64,000 nt of DNA, from assembly GCA_030704615.1 (NCBI GenBank), contig CM060733.1, forward strand, positions 21,700,001-21,764,000, in the 5' to 3' direction. The stretch comes from Takakia lepidozioides. Its lineage: Eukaryota > Streptophyta > Takakiopsida > Takakiales > Takakiaceae. Position 1 is the first letter of the stretch. Each line of letters begins with the position of its first letter. The notes under the pieces are model-generated. The model was not told where the DNA came from, made no database searches, and saw only the letters and a program-made list of their open reading frames with translations. Of this stretch, positions 20,994 through 33,680 are shown in pieces. The position numbers were made by a program, and so were the translations under genes.

Positions 20994-21518
20994 ATGAGTG
21001 GCGTTAATGCTTCTCCGAGTAGAGGTAGTCGTAGTGCTGCCTCTTTTCTTGTTTCAACAGTAGATTATCAGGTCCGTCGTGAATCACCTCGCGTCCGTAG
21101 TTCTCATAATAGAGCACGGACTCCGAAGCGTTTTCATGGTGACGATGTCCCTCGTTTTGATCTCATTTCTGCTGAGATTTGAAAGGAGAATGTGGATGCT
21201 CTTGTTGTTGAATGCAGTGTTGCAGAATCTGGGATGACAAAACCCTGATCTAAGAGTCGCAAATTGTGTAATGGTGATCCTTTACGTCCTATTGGTAATC
21301 CTTCTAATTTGAGTGTCCAGAGTGATTCGGTGAACGATGCTTTGCTTATGCACTCTGCACATCTTGCTAATGATTCTGAAGTCGTTTTGGTCAACCGCAA
21401 TTCAGTCGAGGCTCTGGTAGTTTTCAATTTTGTTGTGTTTGCATTTGTATCTATAGCGAGAGAGCCTGCAGTGATTTCTGTAACGAGAAAGCCTGCCCTA
21501 CATTCTGGTTCCAATTAG
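20994..21518 (+). pseudogene. Unidentified frame broken by two TGA codons
   Basis: One reading frame of 175 codons from ATG 20994 is interrupted only by TGA near 21180 and TGA near 21246. The protein is Ser/Arg rich at the N-terminus (RRESPRVRSSHNRARTPKR) and shows no domain I recognise. Both stops are one C-to-T change from CGA (Arg), as expected from deamination of methylated CpG. Could be a decayed retroelement gag or a retrocopy. Confidence 0.35.
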
Positions 21519-21558
21519 GCCTGACAGTTGCCTCATTAACTCCTGATAACTCCACATT

Positions 21559-22336
21559 CTAATAAGGACCAATGGCATAAGCATCAGAATGTTGAGGGAC
21601 ACTATTCGAGTGATCTCCCCGCTCATACACACTTTGCGGCTGATTATTCACATTACGTTGGGCACTGATATGAGCAGGCTGCTCCTTGGCATGCCAATCA
21701 CCAAGAGTATTTGATAAATGCTGCTCATAATCCACTGCTGTTCCAGTACTATCGTCGTAAGGTGTAGGCAGGGAGTACTTCTGAGCAGCTCTCACCTTTA
21801 TATCCTTAATGCGAATCCAATGTCTTCAACTGATGATGACCAGTCAGTAAAGCCATTATCTCTTGAGGAACATTGGCAGCTGCCACACGAGTAATGCTTG
21901 TAACTGTACCAGAGCGGTTGGTTATGTCGCCTTCAATACCGCAGTTTTGGGCCATTCTCTTCATCCATCCCCTGATATGCACTTCCCCGCAGTTGGCATT
22001 CTTCTTGAACCAAACAACATCGGCAGTATGATGCTTGATTGACAAAAATAGATGCACCTTCCCCACAATTGCATTCTTCTTGAACCAAACAATATCGGTA
22101 GTATGATGCTTGATTGACAAAAATATATGCAAGTTCTCACACCCCTTCGGCATATGAGCCATTAGACTCTTCCATGTGTGAATCACATCAACATCATGAA
22201 AAATAACTCCCGGTCTGCAGTGTTCATCTTGAAAGTGGGTCATAGAAACATCGTAGTTCTTTGAGAGACGCTCGTCATACTTCACATAGTCACGGCCTGC
22301 TTCATCATGTGAAATAATGAAGTTGCCTACCAGCAA
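21559..22336 (-). pseudogene. Crypton/DUF3504-like tyrosine recombinase remnant
   Basis: The frame 22336-21806 matches the DUF3504 (ZMYM/KIAA1958/Crypton-type) pattern: GRDYVKYDERLSKNY near the start, GWMKRMAQNCGIEG, TNRSGTVTSITR, ANVPQEIMALLTGH. Active enzymes of this fold use R, H-x-x-R, H/W and Y; here the NHS motif is NRS, so a catalytic His is replaced, while TGH is kept. A 75-bp in-frame duplication (units starting 21997 and 22072) repeats FLSIKHHT.D.VWFKKNA. A further open stretch in another frame (21795-21559) probably continues the C-terminus after a frame break. Such genes derive from Crypton DNA transposons. Confidence 0.6.
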
Positions 22337-24423
22337 ACGGTAAAGCTCAGAAGGCCCCTTAATAGTGAGAGGAGAAAATAACCTCTTTCACAGTAACCGC
22401 AACATGGAGGCGTAGAAATGGGACACTGCCCAAGGGAAGGGGGAGAAGAGTATACCACACTTGTCAAGTAACTTAACAAGAATTATCTGGGTGGCACTCG
22501 TTGCACTAACAAACTGAGCTACTGACTGTTGGTCCAGATTACATATGTGGCACTGTTGGATACATATGTGGCAATTTTTTGCGGCCAAATTCTCTGTTTT
22601 AGCTCATCCCAAGAATGGTCGAGTGGCGAAGAGGTTTCGCCGTTGTTTTGCCAAGCGGTTCCTTTTCCACCTACGATGGAGTGCAATAGAGATGGAGGCC
22701 CCTTTTGGAGTTTGTCGAGGGCTGCGGCAAACATAGAGGATCTTTGGCTAAACCGTTTTAGTTAGTAGACACACACATTTCGTTTCAGGCTTCAGCCTGT
22801 CACCTCATCGTCTAAACTCGGCCTTATTATTGACTGACATCGCGTCAAATACTGCTGTGCCATCTCGTGCACTAGCAATGATGTCATGTGCTCTTGGAAG
22901 ATCGGGCGGTTGGAATACATACATCGATCCGGTGCTGGAATTGCAGCGCAAAAGTATGCGTTAACACAATTTGTATTCTTCGTGTCGTCGTCCGATAATT
23001 TTGTAGAGATGCAAGAGGAAATACAACTGTGTAGGTTTTTGAGGTTACCTTGAGGAAAAGCTCCAAAAGCACCTCGGCCTATTGGTCCGCTGTAGCAAAG
23101 CTCTCATGGACGCAATTCTGCAGCCCCTCCGTCTCTCCGCCTGATTTCGAGCTCCCGACGATATTGACCGTCATCACATCATTGAGTGGGAGGTAAGTAG
23201 TGTACAAGATCTGCAGTTGAGCTGTAGCATCTTCGATCTTCGCAAGCATACCCATGCGCGAGCTTTCCTGAAAATCTTGATCTCGATCGGGGAAATGTTG
23301 ACTCCTTGGTTTGCTCTTCAAGCCGAAGTTTAGGCTTCCGAGTGAAATAATAGACACATTGTCATGCTCACTTGAGTAATACGTATACATATTGTTACAA
23401 CCAATTTTGGTATGCATAACTCGATCTAACCTCTGGCGTCTCTCTTCGAGTACTCTTCCATGATAGCAAAACTACTGTCAGTTGTGCTATTTACATGAGT
23501 CCATCGTTTAGTGGAAATTTGCCCTGAAAGAAGAAAATTACAGTGTGCGATAACGATGTGCCTGTCGTGATCGACAAGATGCGTCCCTAGAGCCAGGTCT
23601 TGAGCGATGGCGCACCCCGACGCTTTCGTCGGCCCTCCCGATTCTGCGCCCGGACCCGCAGCGCCCGCTCTCTCCACTTTCCAGTTGCTGCTCAAATGTC
23701 CCTCCGGAATTTCCAGAGCTCAGGTTCTTGCTCTTACCTCTGCTTGTTTTGAAAGGAGACGTTGATAACGAAAGAACTAAGTCCCCGATCAAAAATGTCT
23801 TCGCTTCGAGTAAATAAGAATTCGAAGCTCAGTGAGAGCGGAGATAACTCATCCACACCTTGTTTTAAATCACAACTCATACATGAATTAGATCGGTTCG
23901 AGTGGATACATTCGGGGCGTGAGTGAGTAGCTGTCCAGATGAGAAGTGTTTAAGTCGCTTGACAATCGATTCTTGTCCAATATTTCCCTTATTATGTCCA
24001 CCCAGCAGCAGGTTGAGCATTCACTTCATTTACTTGATTTAACTTCCTTTAGTCGCTTTCTCACTCCAGCCATTCATCTATATAATGAATATGATGCAAA
24101 TCACTGAAAATTTGGCAGCAGTTGCAGAAACGTTATGTAGCTGGGAATCCTACTTACACATACATTATGAATGCACAATTTGCTTTTCTGCTCATCATTA
24201 GAACTTTGCCTAGGGAAAAGCAAAGCCACAAATCAGGGAAAAACCTTAGGGGAGTTTTAAAGTTGGAGTGAAGGAGACTATAAGAAAGATACAATAATTA
24301 TGTTCCTCCACAGGACACCAAGGCCCTCCGGGAAACAATAGAACAACATGACATAGCCAAAAGAGCAGATCAAGAGGGAATGACTTCTGGGCTTTCTGGC
24401 CGTGCACTCTCTGCTCTAAAAAG
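22337..24423. other. No assigned gene; possible minus-strand exons
   Basis: Minus-strand open stretches at 23072-22884, 23417-23079 and 23695-23426 look protein-like (for example GMLAKIEDATAQLQILYTTYLPLNDV), but no domain is recognised and no splice pattern links them securely. Sequence 23800-24240 is AT-rich without a frame. The first exon of the Nudix gene may lie at the right end of this stretch. Confidence 0.3.
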
Positions 24424-27400
24424 AATGTCTTACTTTCTGGCCCTGATCTTGGTATGCAGCTGCAAGTGGTCTTCAGTGAAGTGTATGACAGGAAGCCCCA
24501 TCCTAACAGTGCCCTGGAAGAAGCCCTGGAAAGTGTATGGTCATTTCTGCACTGTGCTGCCAAATGCAAAACATCTCCTTCTTCTAGTTGCCGAACAGTA
24601 GACAGGAACAGCAAGATACTCTCAAAGTACTTGTGTCACTTCACATTAAGCACTAGACATGCTGCTAGTGGCAGCACAGTAGGTGGCAGAGGAATTCCAT
24701 ACCATTATGTAAAGTAGTTAAGAAGAATGAAGTTGGGAATCTTCAGACTTAAATTGGAGTGTATACAAGAGGGCTAGAGGAAATTGATAGCCATGCTGGG
24801 GAACCAATGTGCTCTGTTAAGCTTCGAAAACCTGATTTTGCACTTCTGCCAAATCTTCATCATGGGAAAGATGTATATGGACTCATTCATGGCAGGCTGA
24901 CTCTTTGATATGCTGTTTGTGTTGCATGAATAAGCAGACATGGGAGCAGCGAGTGACAATGCAACCCTCATTGTACAATGGCACCAAGTTCAGAGTAAGT
25001 TTGGCACTGCTGGCCACCCAACATTGTGTTGTTTGCATAGAACAAAACTCTCTAGGTCTTCCCCTTTTCTTTTCTGTGAGAGTAGAAGAGATCCTCAAGG
25101 ACCTGGACCTGGATCCGCAAGTCTTGACCCTGCTGGATAAATCTGACTTAGAGGCTGTCGTGTCCTCAGCCATGTCTGTTGCCATGAGATTGTCTGATGA
25201 AAATGAAGTTAGGCAGAAAACTTCCCTGAACTTGTTTCCAGTCTGTGACGTGGGGGAGGACATCTTGGATGACCTCAAGGGTCTACCCACTCTCGGCACT
25301 AGACTGAAATTTAAACTCAGGGCAGGAAGCCTACCTTTGAACAGCAAACAGAAGCAGAGAGGAAAGGGAGAGTGCAATTGCCCGTTGTGTGGGCAATCTG
25401 AAGACAGTATTCATTTTCTGATACACTGTCCGGGGTTCTCTCACCAAAGAGACGCTCTCTTCAAATCTATTAAGGGAATTGTGCCTGTACCCCTGTTTAC
25501 CAACTTTGAAAGTCTCGAGGCTGAGCCAAAAGCCCAGGCCCTCCTGAGGCCTAGTTTTTGGGCAAATCACACACAGCAGATTGATGCTTGTGTGAAGGGA
25601 TTTCTAGAGGATATCTGGAAAACCCGGATTAATTCTTTATATGGAGGTAAGTCTTACTACCAACGTCAGCCCCTGACAGAGGTAGGTTCTGTCCCTTTTG
25701 TTCCCGCTCAAACTGGGCGCGGGGTCAATGGCCACAAGGCTACGGCAAACAACGTCTTATGAGTACAATCTGATCTTTTCCCCTTGACAGTGCTAGAAAA
25801 TGGGGTTGTCTTGGATCACAGTATGGAGGCTATCGGATGGAAAATGCTGGAGGGGAGCCGGATGGGCTCACAACAGTGTGCCTTTGCCTTGGTCTCACAG
25901 ACTACAAGTAGGCCACATTAGCCCACCCTGATGGTGTATGTGATTGTGATGGTGGGGCGGTTGCTACTCCATTGTGCATAACCAGGAGACTGAAACCTAT
26001 AAAGCAAGGAAGCTATTTGATTTCTGCTTTTGGAGCTATGAGTGGGTGGACTTTCCAAGGGATATGGCAAGGGTCATCTGGCAATTGCTAGCACCTCACT
26101 AGCTACGTAGGGTGTGATAATAGTTGCCAAGCTCCTCTGTGTGGCAGAAATGTTTTTGCAACTCCATATATCAAAGGAAAATGGAGGGAGCGATCTATTG
26201 ATGAACGAGATAGTAGAGTAGACAGGAAATCATCTCATCTAGGAGACTACAAGAGAAGTCCAAGAGTGTCAAAAATGAAACGAGAACCAAAGGAGCATAT
26301 GAAAAAGGATAAGGTGGGGGGGGGGAACAAGGAGTTAGATTGCCTGATTTCAAAAGAAAGATTGCAAAAAAATGGGAAAACTTTGCATGGATTCATATTG
26401 TAAATATAGTAAAGGGTTCTCTGTTCTCTAGTTTTGCAGGACATTTGTGGGAACAAATTTGAGTGCTGAGTGGGAGCGCTTCCTTGTGGCAGCCCCAGGT
26501 CAGAACAATAATCATAAACTGTGTCCTCAAAAACAATGTTTGTAAGGGTTTGTGTAGGGTAAGTCCTTACAGTTCCGAAGGTCTTATATCAGTACATGAT
26601 TCGAAAAACCATTTTATGGGAAAGAGGGGATGATGAGTATTCCACACAATCTCAGATTTCTTATAGGGGCTTATAGCTCTACTTCTACAAAAGAACACTT
26701 CTGCTGTACATCCACCTCCGTGTTAACGTTGCTCAGGTTATGTCATAAGCGGTGTTACTGAAACAGTGTACCTGAAGTATATTAATCTTACCTCCCTTGG
26801 TACTGGTGACATGGAATTTCCAGCACCCATGGTGCACAAAACTTTTCTCAAGCTTTACAACTGCTATGAAATAGAGCGGGTTGACTTTAACGAAATTTAC
26901 CGTTGTTACGAGATTGAGGATTAATTCATTGCTGGACCATTTAACCACAGGATGATGACGTCAATATGGCATCACCCTTTGTCAATGCTTCTAGTTTCAC
27001 ATTGTGGGACCTCACCAACTTACAGCACACCATGTTTTCCAGTTTTTAGGTGCTAGAACGAAGTTTAGTAGTTTTATTGAGATATTGAAAAATGATGGGG
27101 TGGAGTCTGGTAGAGAATGTGCAGAAATGCAAGCATACAGCCAATCCTCTTGGAAATGGGGCTATTGTGGAGACTTCCGACAGCCAGATTCTTGTCTTGC
27201 AGCGAAGTTCCAACGTAGGTGAATTTCCAGGTCACCTTGTCTTTCCTGGTGGGCATTCTGAGGTAGGTCCTTGCTCGTTCATCCTTGACCTGCAAGCTCC
27301 GAGGAGTCCATGGTTGCATTGAAATCAAGGGTCTCTTAATCAAGTCTCAAGAGACTGCACATGTTATTTATGAATTAGGTCGTCAAAACACTGGGCCCTA

Positions 27401-28434
27401 CCTGTGGGTGAATTTTCTTTCCTTGAATCTATCTCATAATTGGGCCTTGCTGTGGATGTAGAAGTCACATCTTATTCTTTCTTCTTCTTCCTCTCAATTC
27501 ATTTGTGAGCTAAGTCACATGTGTCAAGCAGCCTCAAGAGGTGGGAATAGAAGGGCACATTTTTAAAGGCTCGGTCCAGGAGAAGAGTGAGATCAACAAA
27601 GCAATTGCACAAGAACTGTTTGAGGGCATCATTCGTGAAGTTGTGGAAGAGACCGGAGTTCCAGCTTCTTCCTTGGTATGTCAGCTAACTCAACACTCAA
27701 GTGTTCTGCTTTACCAGTCCCCAGATTCCATATTATGGGACTACAGACCATGCAAGATGGACCTCTGGTATGCCAATTGTGTCAATAAGTTATCTGCATT
27801 AAGGGCTGATCTAACAGAATGTGAGTGTTCCAATTTGCAGAGTGACCCACTCTTCATTGGCATGTCAGAGAGGTGTAAATGTGAGGCCAACTGCTTTCTT
27901 TTACGTCAAGTGTGCTCTCTCTTCATTGGAAGTGCAGGAGCATTATGGCCATGCTGAAGACAACTTTGAATCAACGCACCTTCTTGCAGTGTCTCAGGTA
28001 AAAGGCCCTTGGGCCTTACCCTCTCACAGGCCTTACCATACTGGACCAGGCCCTCTGACTGGATGGCCTTACAAGGCAGAAGGTCATGTTATTGAAATAA
28101 AAAGTGGAGAAGAAGAGAAAGAAGAAAAAGAAACCCAAAAAGGAAGGGATGGGCTTATGGGTGATAAGGGGGTGGATATGCAGGAGTGAAAAAGTAGCAG
28201 CACATCTGGGGGGGTGGCAGGGGGGGCGTTGGCCAAGGGTGTACCTGTGTGTTAGAAACACTGGCTACTGTACTGGAAACAGCTGACCAACAACTGTTCG
28301 CAGTGGTGCTTTCAATTGGAGCTGACTTTTGTGTGGTGGTGCATTAGGCAGAGTTGCTGACGGAGGCCAGAAAGATGCCAGGCTGCCATCAAGGTGGGGC
28401 GGTTCTCTATGACCTAATCAGGAAGCAGTCTTAA
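24424..28434 (+). CDS. NUDX9: Nudix hydrolase 9-like (NUDT22-type) gene
   Basis: Nucleoside-diphosphate-sugar hydrolase; Arabidopsis NUDX9 is reported to act on GDP-mannose and animal NUDT22 on UDP-glucose. Exons fit in phase: about 24424-24534 (NVLLSGPDLG...YDRKPHPNSALEEAL), 24938-24994 (TWEQRV..PSLYNGTKFR), 25822-25907 (YGGYR...CLCLGLTDYK), 26440-26498 (TFVGTNLSAEWERFLVAAP), 27114-27262 (PLGNGAIVETSD...VGEFPGHLVFPGGHSE), 27532-27675 (AQELFEGIIREVVEETGVPASSL), 27841-27997, 28348-28434 (KMPGCHQGGAVLYDLI, stop). The Nudix box is split by an insert, GGHSE then REVVEETG, as usual in this family. Exon 27841-27997 is 157 nt: one extra base near 27870 shifts the frame (IGMSE to RGVNVRPTAFFYVKC), so it is a pseudogene or an assembly error. 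The initiator ATG exon was not found. Confidence 0.85.
24995..25790 (+). mobile_element. LINE ORF2 C-terminal fragment inside a Nudix intron
   Basis: About 255 uninterrupted codons with the C-terminal part of a non-LTR retrotransposon ORF2: GTRLKFKLRAGSLPLN, then the CCHC motif CPLCGQSEDSIHFLIHC, then a WKTR...LY tail; stop at 25760-25762. The frame is continuous with the preceding Nudix exon across its GTAAGT donor, so unspliced RNA would read straight from one into the other. No poly-A tail or target-site duplication was found. Confidence 0.7.
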
Positions 28435-31400
28435 GCCTCTATGGCACCTTCATGGCACCTCTTAAGCCTCTAATCAGGAAGCAGTCTCAAGCCACCAACC
28501 ATGCCATGATCTATTTCATTGCTACAAAAGGAGGCAGGCTTTAAGGGCCACTTCTCAGGGACTTCATGGAGCCTGCCTGTGAAGAAATCCGAGAGAGTGT
28601 GTCTCAGAGTCTGACAGGCTGTATCAAAATTCGGGGAAACGGGCTAGAAACAGTTGCACGCTGCCTGCGTACGAGCACACACTAGTCTCATGTAAGTTGC
28701 AGCCCTGTCTCCAGCTCTGTCCCTATCTTTAGAGCAGTCGTGTGATCATGATTGTTAGGGTATGTATACTGCCCACGATAATTTTGCTAAAGTGAGCTTG
28801 TTCCAAAGCATGGATGCTGACGGATGACACTCACTCTTTTGTCGAGTATTGACAATGTTTTTCCAGTCAAAGTATCAGTATCATAACTACGGCAGGAAAT
28901 GAGACAGCTTTCGCTAGTAACTTACAATGCTTGTGCACTTCTGTTCTATTCTAACTGTGTTGTAACTTGTAACGCTGTAAACCCCAAAAACTAAATCATT
29001 CAAGTTGAAACCTCCAACACTATGGCTGAGAAAGGAGGTTGATTTTTTCCCTCAAGGCCCTGTGTAGCCGTGGCTGCTTCCGAGAGAACAAAAGGGGGCA
29101 AATGCAAGGAAGATAAATTGAGAAAATATGAACGAGGTGACAACTGCTTGGGAACTTGCAAGTTAGATCCCTTACCAATTATGCAACGGGTGTTGTTTTC
29201 TCCCTTGTTCATAAGTGAGAATCTCATAGTGATCCTCCCTATAATTTGATGCTTTTGAAACGTCTTTTTTGAACCTCGTCAAAGTTTACCGTAGACTCGT
29301 CGTAGATCAGCTCAAAGCAGAGTCCCACTCTTGTCAATTTTGGATCGCGAGTGTTACCTGCACTGTGCTGCTCGCTCTCTCGCTCAAATACAGTAGAGAG
29401 TGTGATAGAAAAAAGGAGGCGACCGAGCACACGGGACTCGTTGCGAGCGCGGCGAACCACTGTGCGTACAGACACGAGACTCGCAACCCGCGCGTGCCAC
29501 ACGCAGCGCAGTCGCGGGGCGGCAGGCGTCGGTGCTTTGTATTTTTGGGGTAAGACCCGGATCAACCCCCTCCCTCCCTGCCTTCTGCCCTCACAAGTTT
29601 AGGGTTTTGGGTGCGCGCCTGCCCGCTACCCTCGCGGCCGACCCCACGCCTGGCCGGGTCCCTCAAGGATATTTCTTTACTCGAGGTTTCTGTACTTATA
29701 CGAGTCCTGCGGAAGCCGGGCAAACGATATGGGAAAATTCATTACGGCAATGTTGAATTTTGTTTCACATAAATTTGCACCGTCAAGCCCAGCTAAGGTG
29801 TCGCATTAATTTTCTTGGAGAGCTAAAATTATCTCCTTGCAACTCGTGATAGTTTATAGATTCTCACAATTAATGAAAACCAGAAGATGTGTGGAGACTC
29901 TCCCTAAAAGTCCAAGCAGCAACATGAGCCGGCTGGCTGGAAGTCTCCTGCATCGCTTCAGCTGGAATCCTAATGAGAGACTGCATAGGGATGCTTGCGG
30001 TGCTTAGCAATTTAGTGCAAGCTTTCACTGTATTCAGTGTAGAGTATTGAACATGTGAAGTCTTTGGTGTTTGGATCTGAGGCAGCTGGGGACATAGCAA
30101 TACTATTATGATAATCTGTGTGAACACTTCCCTACTAGCCCATTGAGGTTGGGAAAACCAGCTCCATAAACCAGAAACGGAATCATAGTGAGCGCCACAA
30201 CATGAAGCTACTTCAATAATGCCATGAGGCAGAATCTCAGTCGTTTGAACAGTCCATGCCCTTGGTATTTGTCACAGCATGCATTGTGTGGATAAATCAA
30301 TAGTGGCCCCCTGAAACAACTGAACAGTCCTAATCTTCAATGAATACCTTAGCTCTAGGATGAGATTCCCTGCCCATCAGCTAGGCATCAGCAGGTCATG
30401 TAGCCTAATAACAAGACTTCCTCTAATTAATCTTCAGAGTACATTCCTATACAAGCCCTCATTGACAACTCCCTTGTTTTCCAAAATGAGAGGACAATAC
30501 ATCAAAAGTAAAACCATAGAACATCATGCAAGTCATATGCACTCACCCTAAGGGGAGGCTGGCAAAATTGCCATGCTGGATTCAAAAGCCCCTCCAATTA
30601 CAAAAAGATATCCTTATGTTCTTCCTCTTCCAACCCTGAAAGCTGATGATCTTGTATTCCATTGAAGCTTTCTCCACCACGCTGCCGTGTAATGGAACCT
30701 TTGTCTGATCTCTATCTGGTATCAATTTCATGCATATTGACTACAGGATTGTACACACCCAACCTTCAGGGATGTTGACAACAGGCTTTGCAAAGATGAG
30801 GTTGGCAAAGACACTGAGATTTGAGTAGCGGCTGATCAAATGACATACTACATAGATAACAGAAACAATCTCCAAAACTAAATGCTATCGCCCTGAAAAG
30901 AATCGGCGCCACGATTGCCAAGGTAAAAATCCCCCTAGCCAGACAGCATCACAGACAAATGTCAGCTCAGAAATTACACAAACTTAAATAGGGCATATGC
31001 GTACACATGGGATCTTGCTTGAGGTCATGCTCCCTAAATGAAAACAGCATAAACTTGTGAGATGGTAGGTCAAGAGGTAACCCTCATGTGCCTGGCAGCA
31101 AGTGGCTGCTAGAATGAGGGCTCCAACCTCGGATGGGAGCAAGTAGTAAATCCAAGTTGGAACAGGTAATTCTTACGGATCATGCAGAATTTGGGAACTC
31201 TAATAATATACACTGTCAAATGGCCTCCGCCTTTGTTGGCAAAAGCAATAAATACCAGAGATTTTTGAAACCAACAACACTCTTGAAATTCTTGCACATC
31301 CTTCGCATGCTTTAGAGTCTTTGCAAGGTGATGGCCAAATTCAAAGCTGTAGTTTACAGCTTTGTAAGCACAACACCTTCACTTGGAACATTATCCTCCA

Positions 31401-31658
31401 ATGAAACAAAGCTCCAGATTCTATAAGGACTACTAATCCTCCCCCCCCACCGCCTACCCTGGCTCTTGTAAGCAGCAACCAACAGATATTAGTTTGAAGG
31501 TAGATGCTAGACACTCACCCCTGTTCTTCAGTGAAATTTTGTTACTAGTATGTCAACCATCTTCCACTTGACTTCAGAGTACTTGGGCAACATACTAACA
31601 TAAGTGAATTCAAAAACATCAGAAAGAAAAAAAAGTGTGCCAAGAAAGTCAAACACAC
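28435..31658. other. No assigned gene
   Basis: 3' flank of the Nudix gene followed by unassigned sequence. 29330-29660 is relatively G+C and CpG rich, with frames open on both strands, and could be a promoter region, but no start can be chosen. 29800-31650 is AT-rich and shows no protein-like frame or clear repeat. Confidence 0.4.
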
Positions 31659-31787
31659 CACAGCCATTGCAGCGGAAGTAGTATCCCCACTTTTCAACCA
31701 GTCCTGATCCCTGGCAGACTTTACACCTCCTTTGAGCTGCCTGCACCAATACAATGCCAGCATTGAATGCAATGCCCCAGAGACATA
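31659..31787 (-). CDS. Exon of a DnaJ-type cysteine-rich zinc-finger protein
   Basis: One exon with a hydrophobic lead (GIAFNAGIVLVQ) followed by AAQRRCKVCQGSGLVEKW and YYFRCNGCG: a CxxCxGxG unit and a second CxxCG, as in small plastid DnaJ/Hsp40 cysteine-rich proteins of plants, which usually continue with GGFLPW. Acceptor AAAG before 31787 and donor G|GTGTGT after 31659 bracket it. The flanking exons were not found, so the family is recognised but not the exact gene. Confidence 0.5.
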
Positions 31788-33400
31788 CTTTGAACAAAAA
31801 GAAGGATGAAGAAGGAAGGACATTTACCTTGTGTGGGAGGTCCAGAGGGAGACAGTTGCAGAGAAGGAGAAACAGGGAGAGCAACAGGAAGGAGGCAATT
31901 AAGTGGGTGGGAGGGAAGCCTGAGTCATAGGCAACTTAGATGTGTGAAAAGGGCACCTGTCCCTCATAGTTAACCCCATCCAATATGCCTTACCCACAGA
32001 CAGATGAGGGTTGTAAGGCAGGGGCTTAGTGGCTGCTCAATATGCAACGGGCGGCAAGAGTATCAATTTAAAAAACACTGCTAAAGTAGGACCGCATCTG
32101 TCAATTCTCTCTGCTCGAAGTGGGAAAGTGAAACTCACGATGCGTTTGCTGAATTCGATCCCCGCAACCACAAACGGCGTGACCCCCGCTGCATCAAAAA
32201 AACCACTTGGAACATGAATCTAGGTGATGGAAATGCCTCGCTCCACTACCGCTGTTGTGTGATTAAGGAAATGTAGGATCTTCCCTGCCAAGTGCAGGGC
32301 GGGCCTATGTTCTGGCACTTCTCCACTATCCTTTGCCTATCTGAGACACTGGCAAATGGCTGTCCACTCAGATGTGTGCATAGAACACAATCTGAAAGGA
32401 GCCACTGAGGACCTGTATAAAAAACCTCTCACTTTTATATTGCTTATCTTCACAAGGGAGGATTATTTGATCAATATCAGTACAGACCAATTGGAGCTTG
32501 GAATTCAATTGCGTTTGGAAGGACGCAAATTGCCTCTCCTCAAAGGATGGCCCAGATCGAACTAACCCTGTGAAGCGATCGCAGCACACAAGACTCTTAT
32601 AATACCAGATTCCTCTACTCAAATTGGGTTGATTACTTCAGCTCGTTTCAGTCCGCCTCTTCGGTCCGCTCGTGCTACACACTCTTTTCCAAAACCTGAG
32701 TAGTGGAATTTGGGGGTGAGAATTGTGTGTCTACCCAAATATGCATAGCGCATGAGCTGATTCAGCTACATACTCCTAGTTGAAGTTACATCATTTCATG
32801 TAGAAATCTGACAGCCCCATCCAAGCCCAATTTCATACAATTCTTGGCAAATAATCCCGATCATCAATTCAGCTTGGTTGTGAATCAATGGAGAGTACCA
32901 ATGGCGCCAGCAGCAATCTGCCATGACAGGTCAGGACTGCCTACAACCTGAGTCGCCTCAGCCAGCTCCGTTGAGGCTCGTGTCCGCCATCTTAGCCGCC
33001 GCTGCTTTGCGGGGGCCTGCACGTACGATGGACGCTCTAGAAATTGTGGGTGCAAGCACTTGTGGGTGAGCATGCACGTCGCACCCGCCATAGCCATCTC
33101 ACGTTCCTTCTCTCACGATGAGTCCAACTCCAACTTTCGTGTAAAAGTTCAAATGCAGAACATTGACATGAACATCAGCGCCATAGACGTACCACCACTG
33201 TAGTAAAATGGATGAAGCCCTGTCACTGGAAACACAAGCATTTCAGCTTGTAATGATGAAAACCTGTACAGCTCGAAACATGAGGTATTTGAACATATGA
33301 TCAAAACCTGGGAAAGAACAAGGGCTTGTAAGCTTCTTGTGCAAAGGAAGCACGGAATGGGTCTTGAGTCTTGAAGTTCGCACAACCGTCAATAGTGCAC
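31788..33400. other. No assigned gene
   Basis: Mixed-composition sequence without a protein-like frame longer than expected by chance. It may hold 5' exons of the DnaJ-type gene, which would lie to the right on the minus strand. Confidence 0.35.
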
Positions 33401-33401
33401 A

Positions 33402-33610
33402 TTGGCTGGTAGCTCAGCTGGTGAGTGCGCAGTGTGACGGCCTGGTGGTTCGGGGTTCAAACCCATTACCCTGCCCCGTGTGTGGATTGTTCGTGACGAT
33501 ATGTCTGGGCATTATTTGTCCTGTAGGTCTCATGGCGCGTAAATGAAAGGGGCGTTAGCCTGAATTGTGGGCCATCGCTCCCAGGTTTCCTTTTTAAAAA
33601 ACAAATGAAA
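33402..33610 (+). mobile_element. tRNA-derived SINE
   Basis: An RNA polymerase III internal promoter is clear: A box tagctcagctgg at 33410 and B box ggttcaaacc at about 33454, 44 bp apart as in a tRNA gene. The tRNA-like head does not fold as a full tRNA (the acceptor stem is not paired) and runs into an unrelated body ending in an A-rich tail near 33600. Confidence 0.65.
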
Positions 33611-33680
33611 AACAAATATTGATTTTTTATTCTTTTTAAACCCTGAGGAACAAAAGTTGACATGCAAAGAATAAGGAAAT

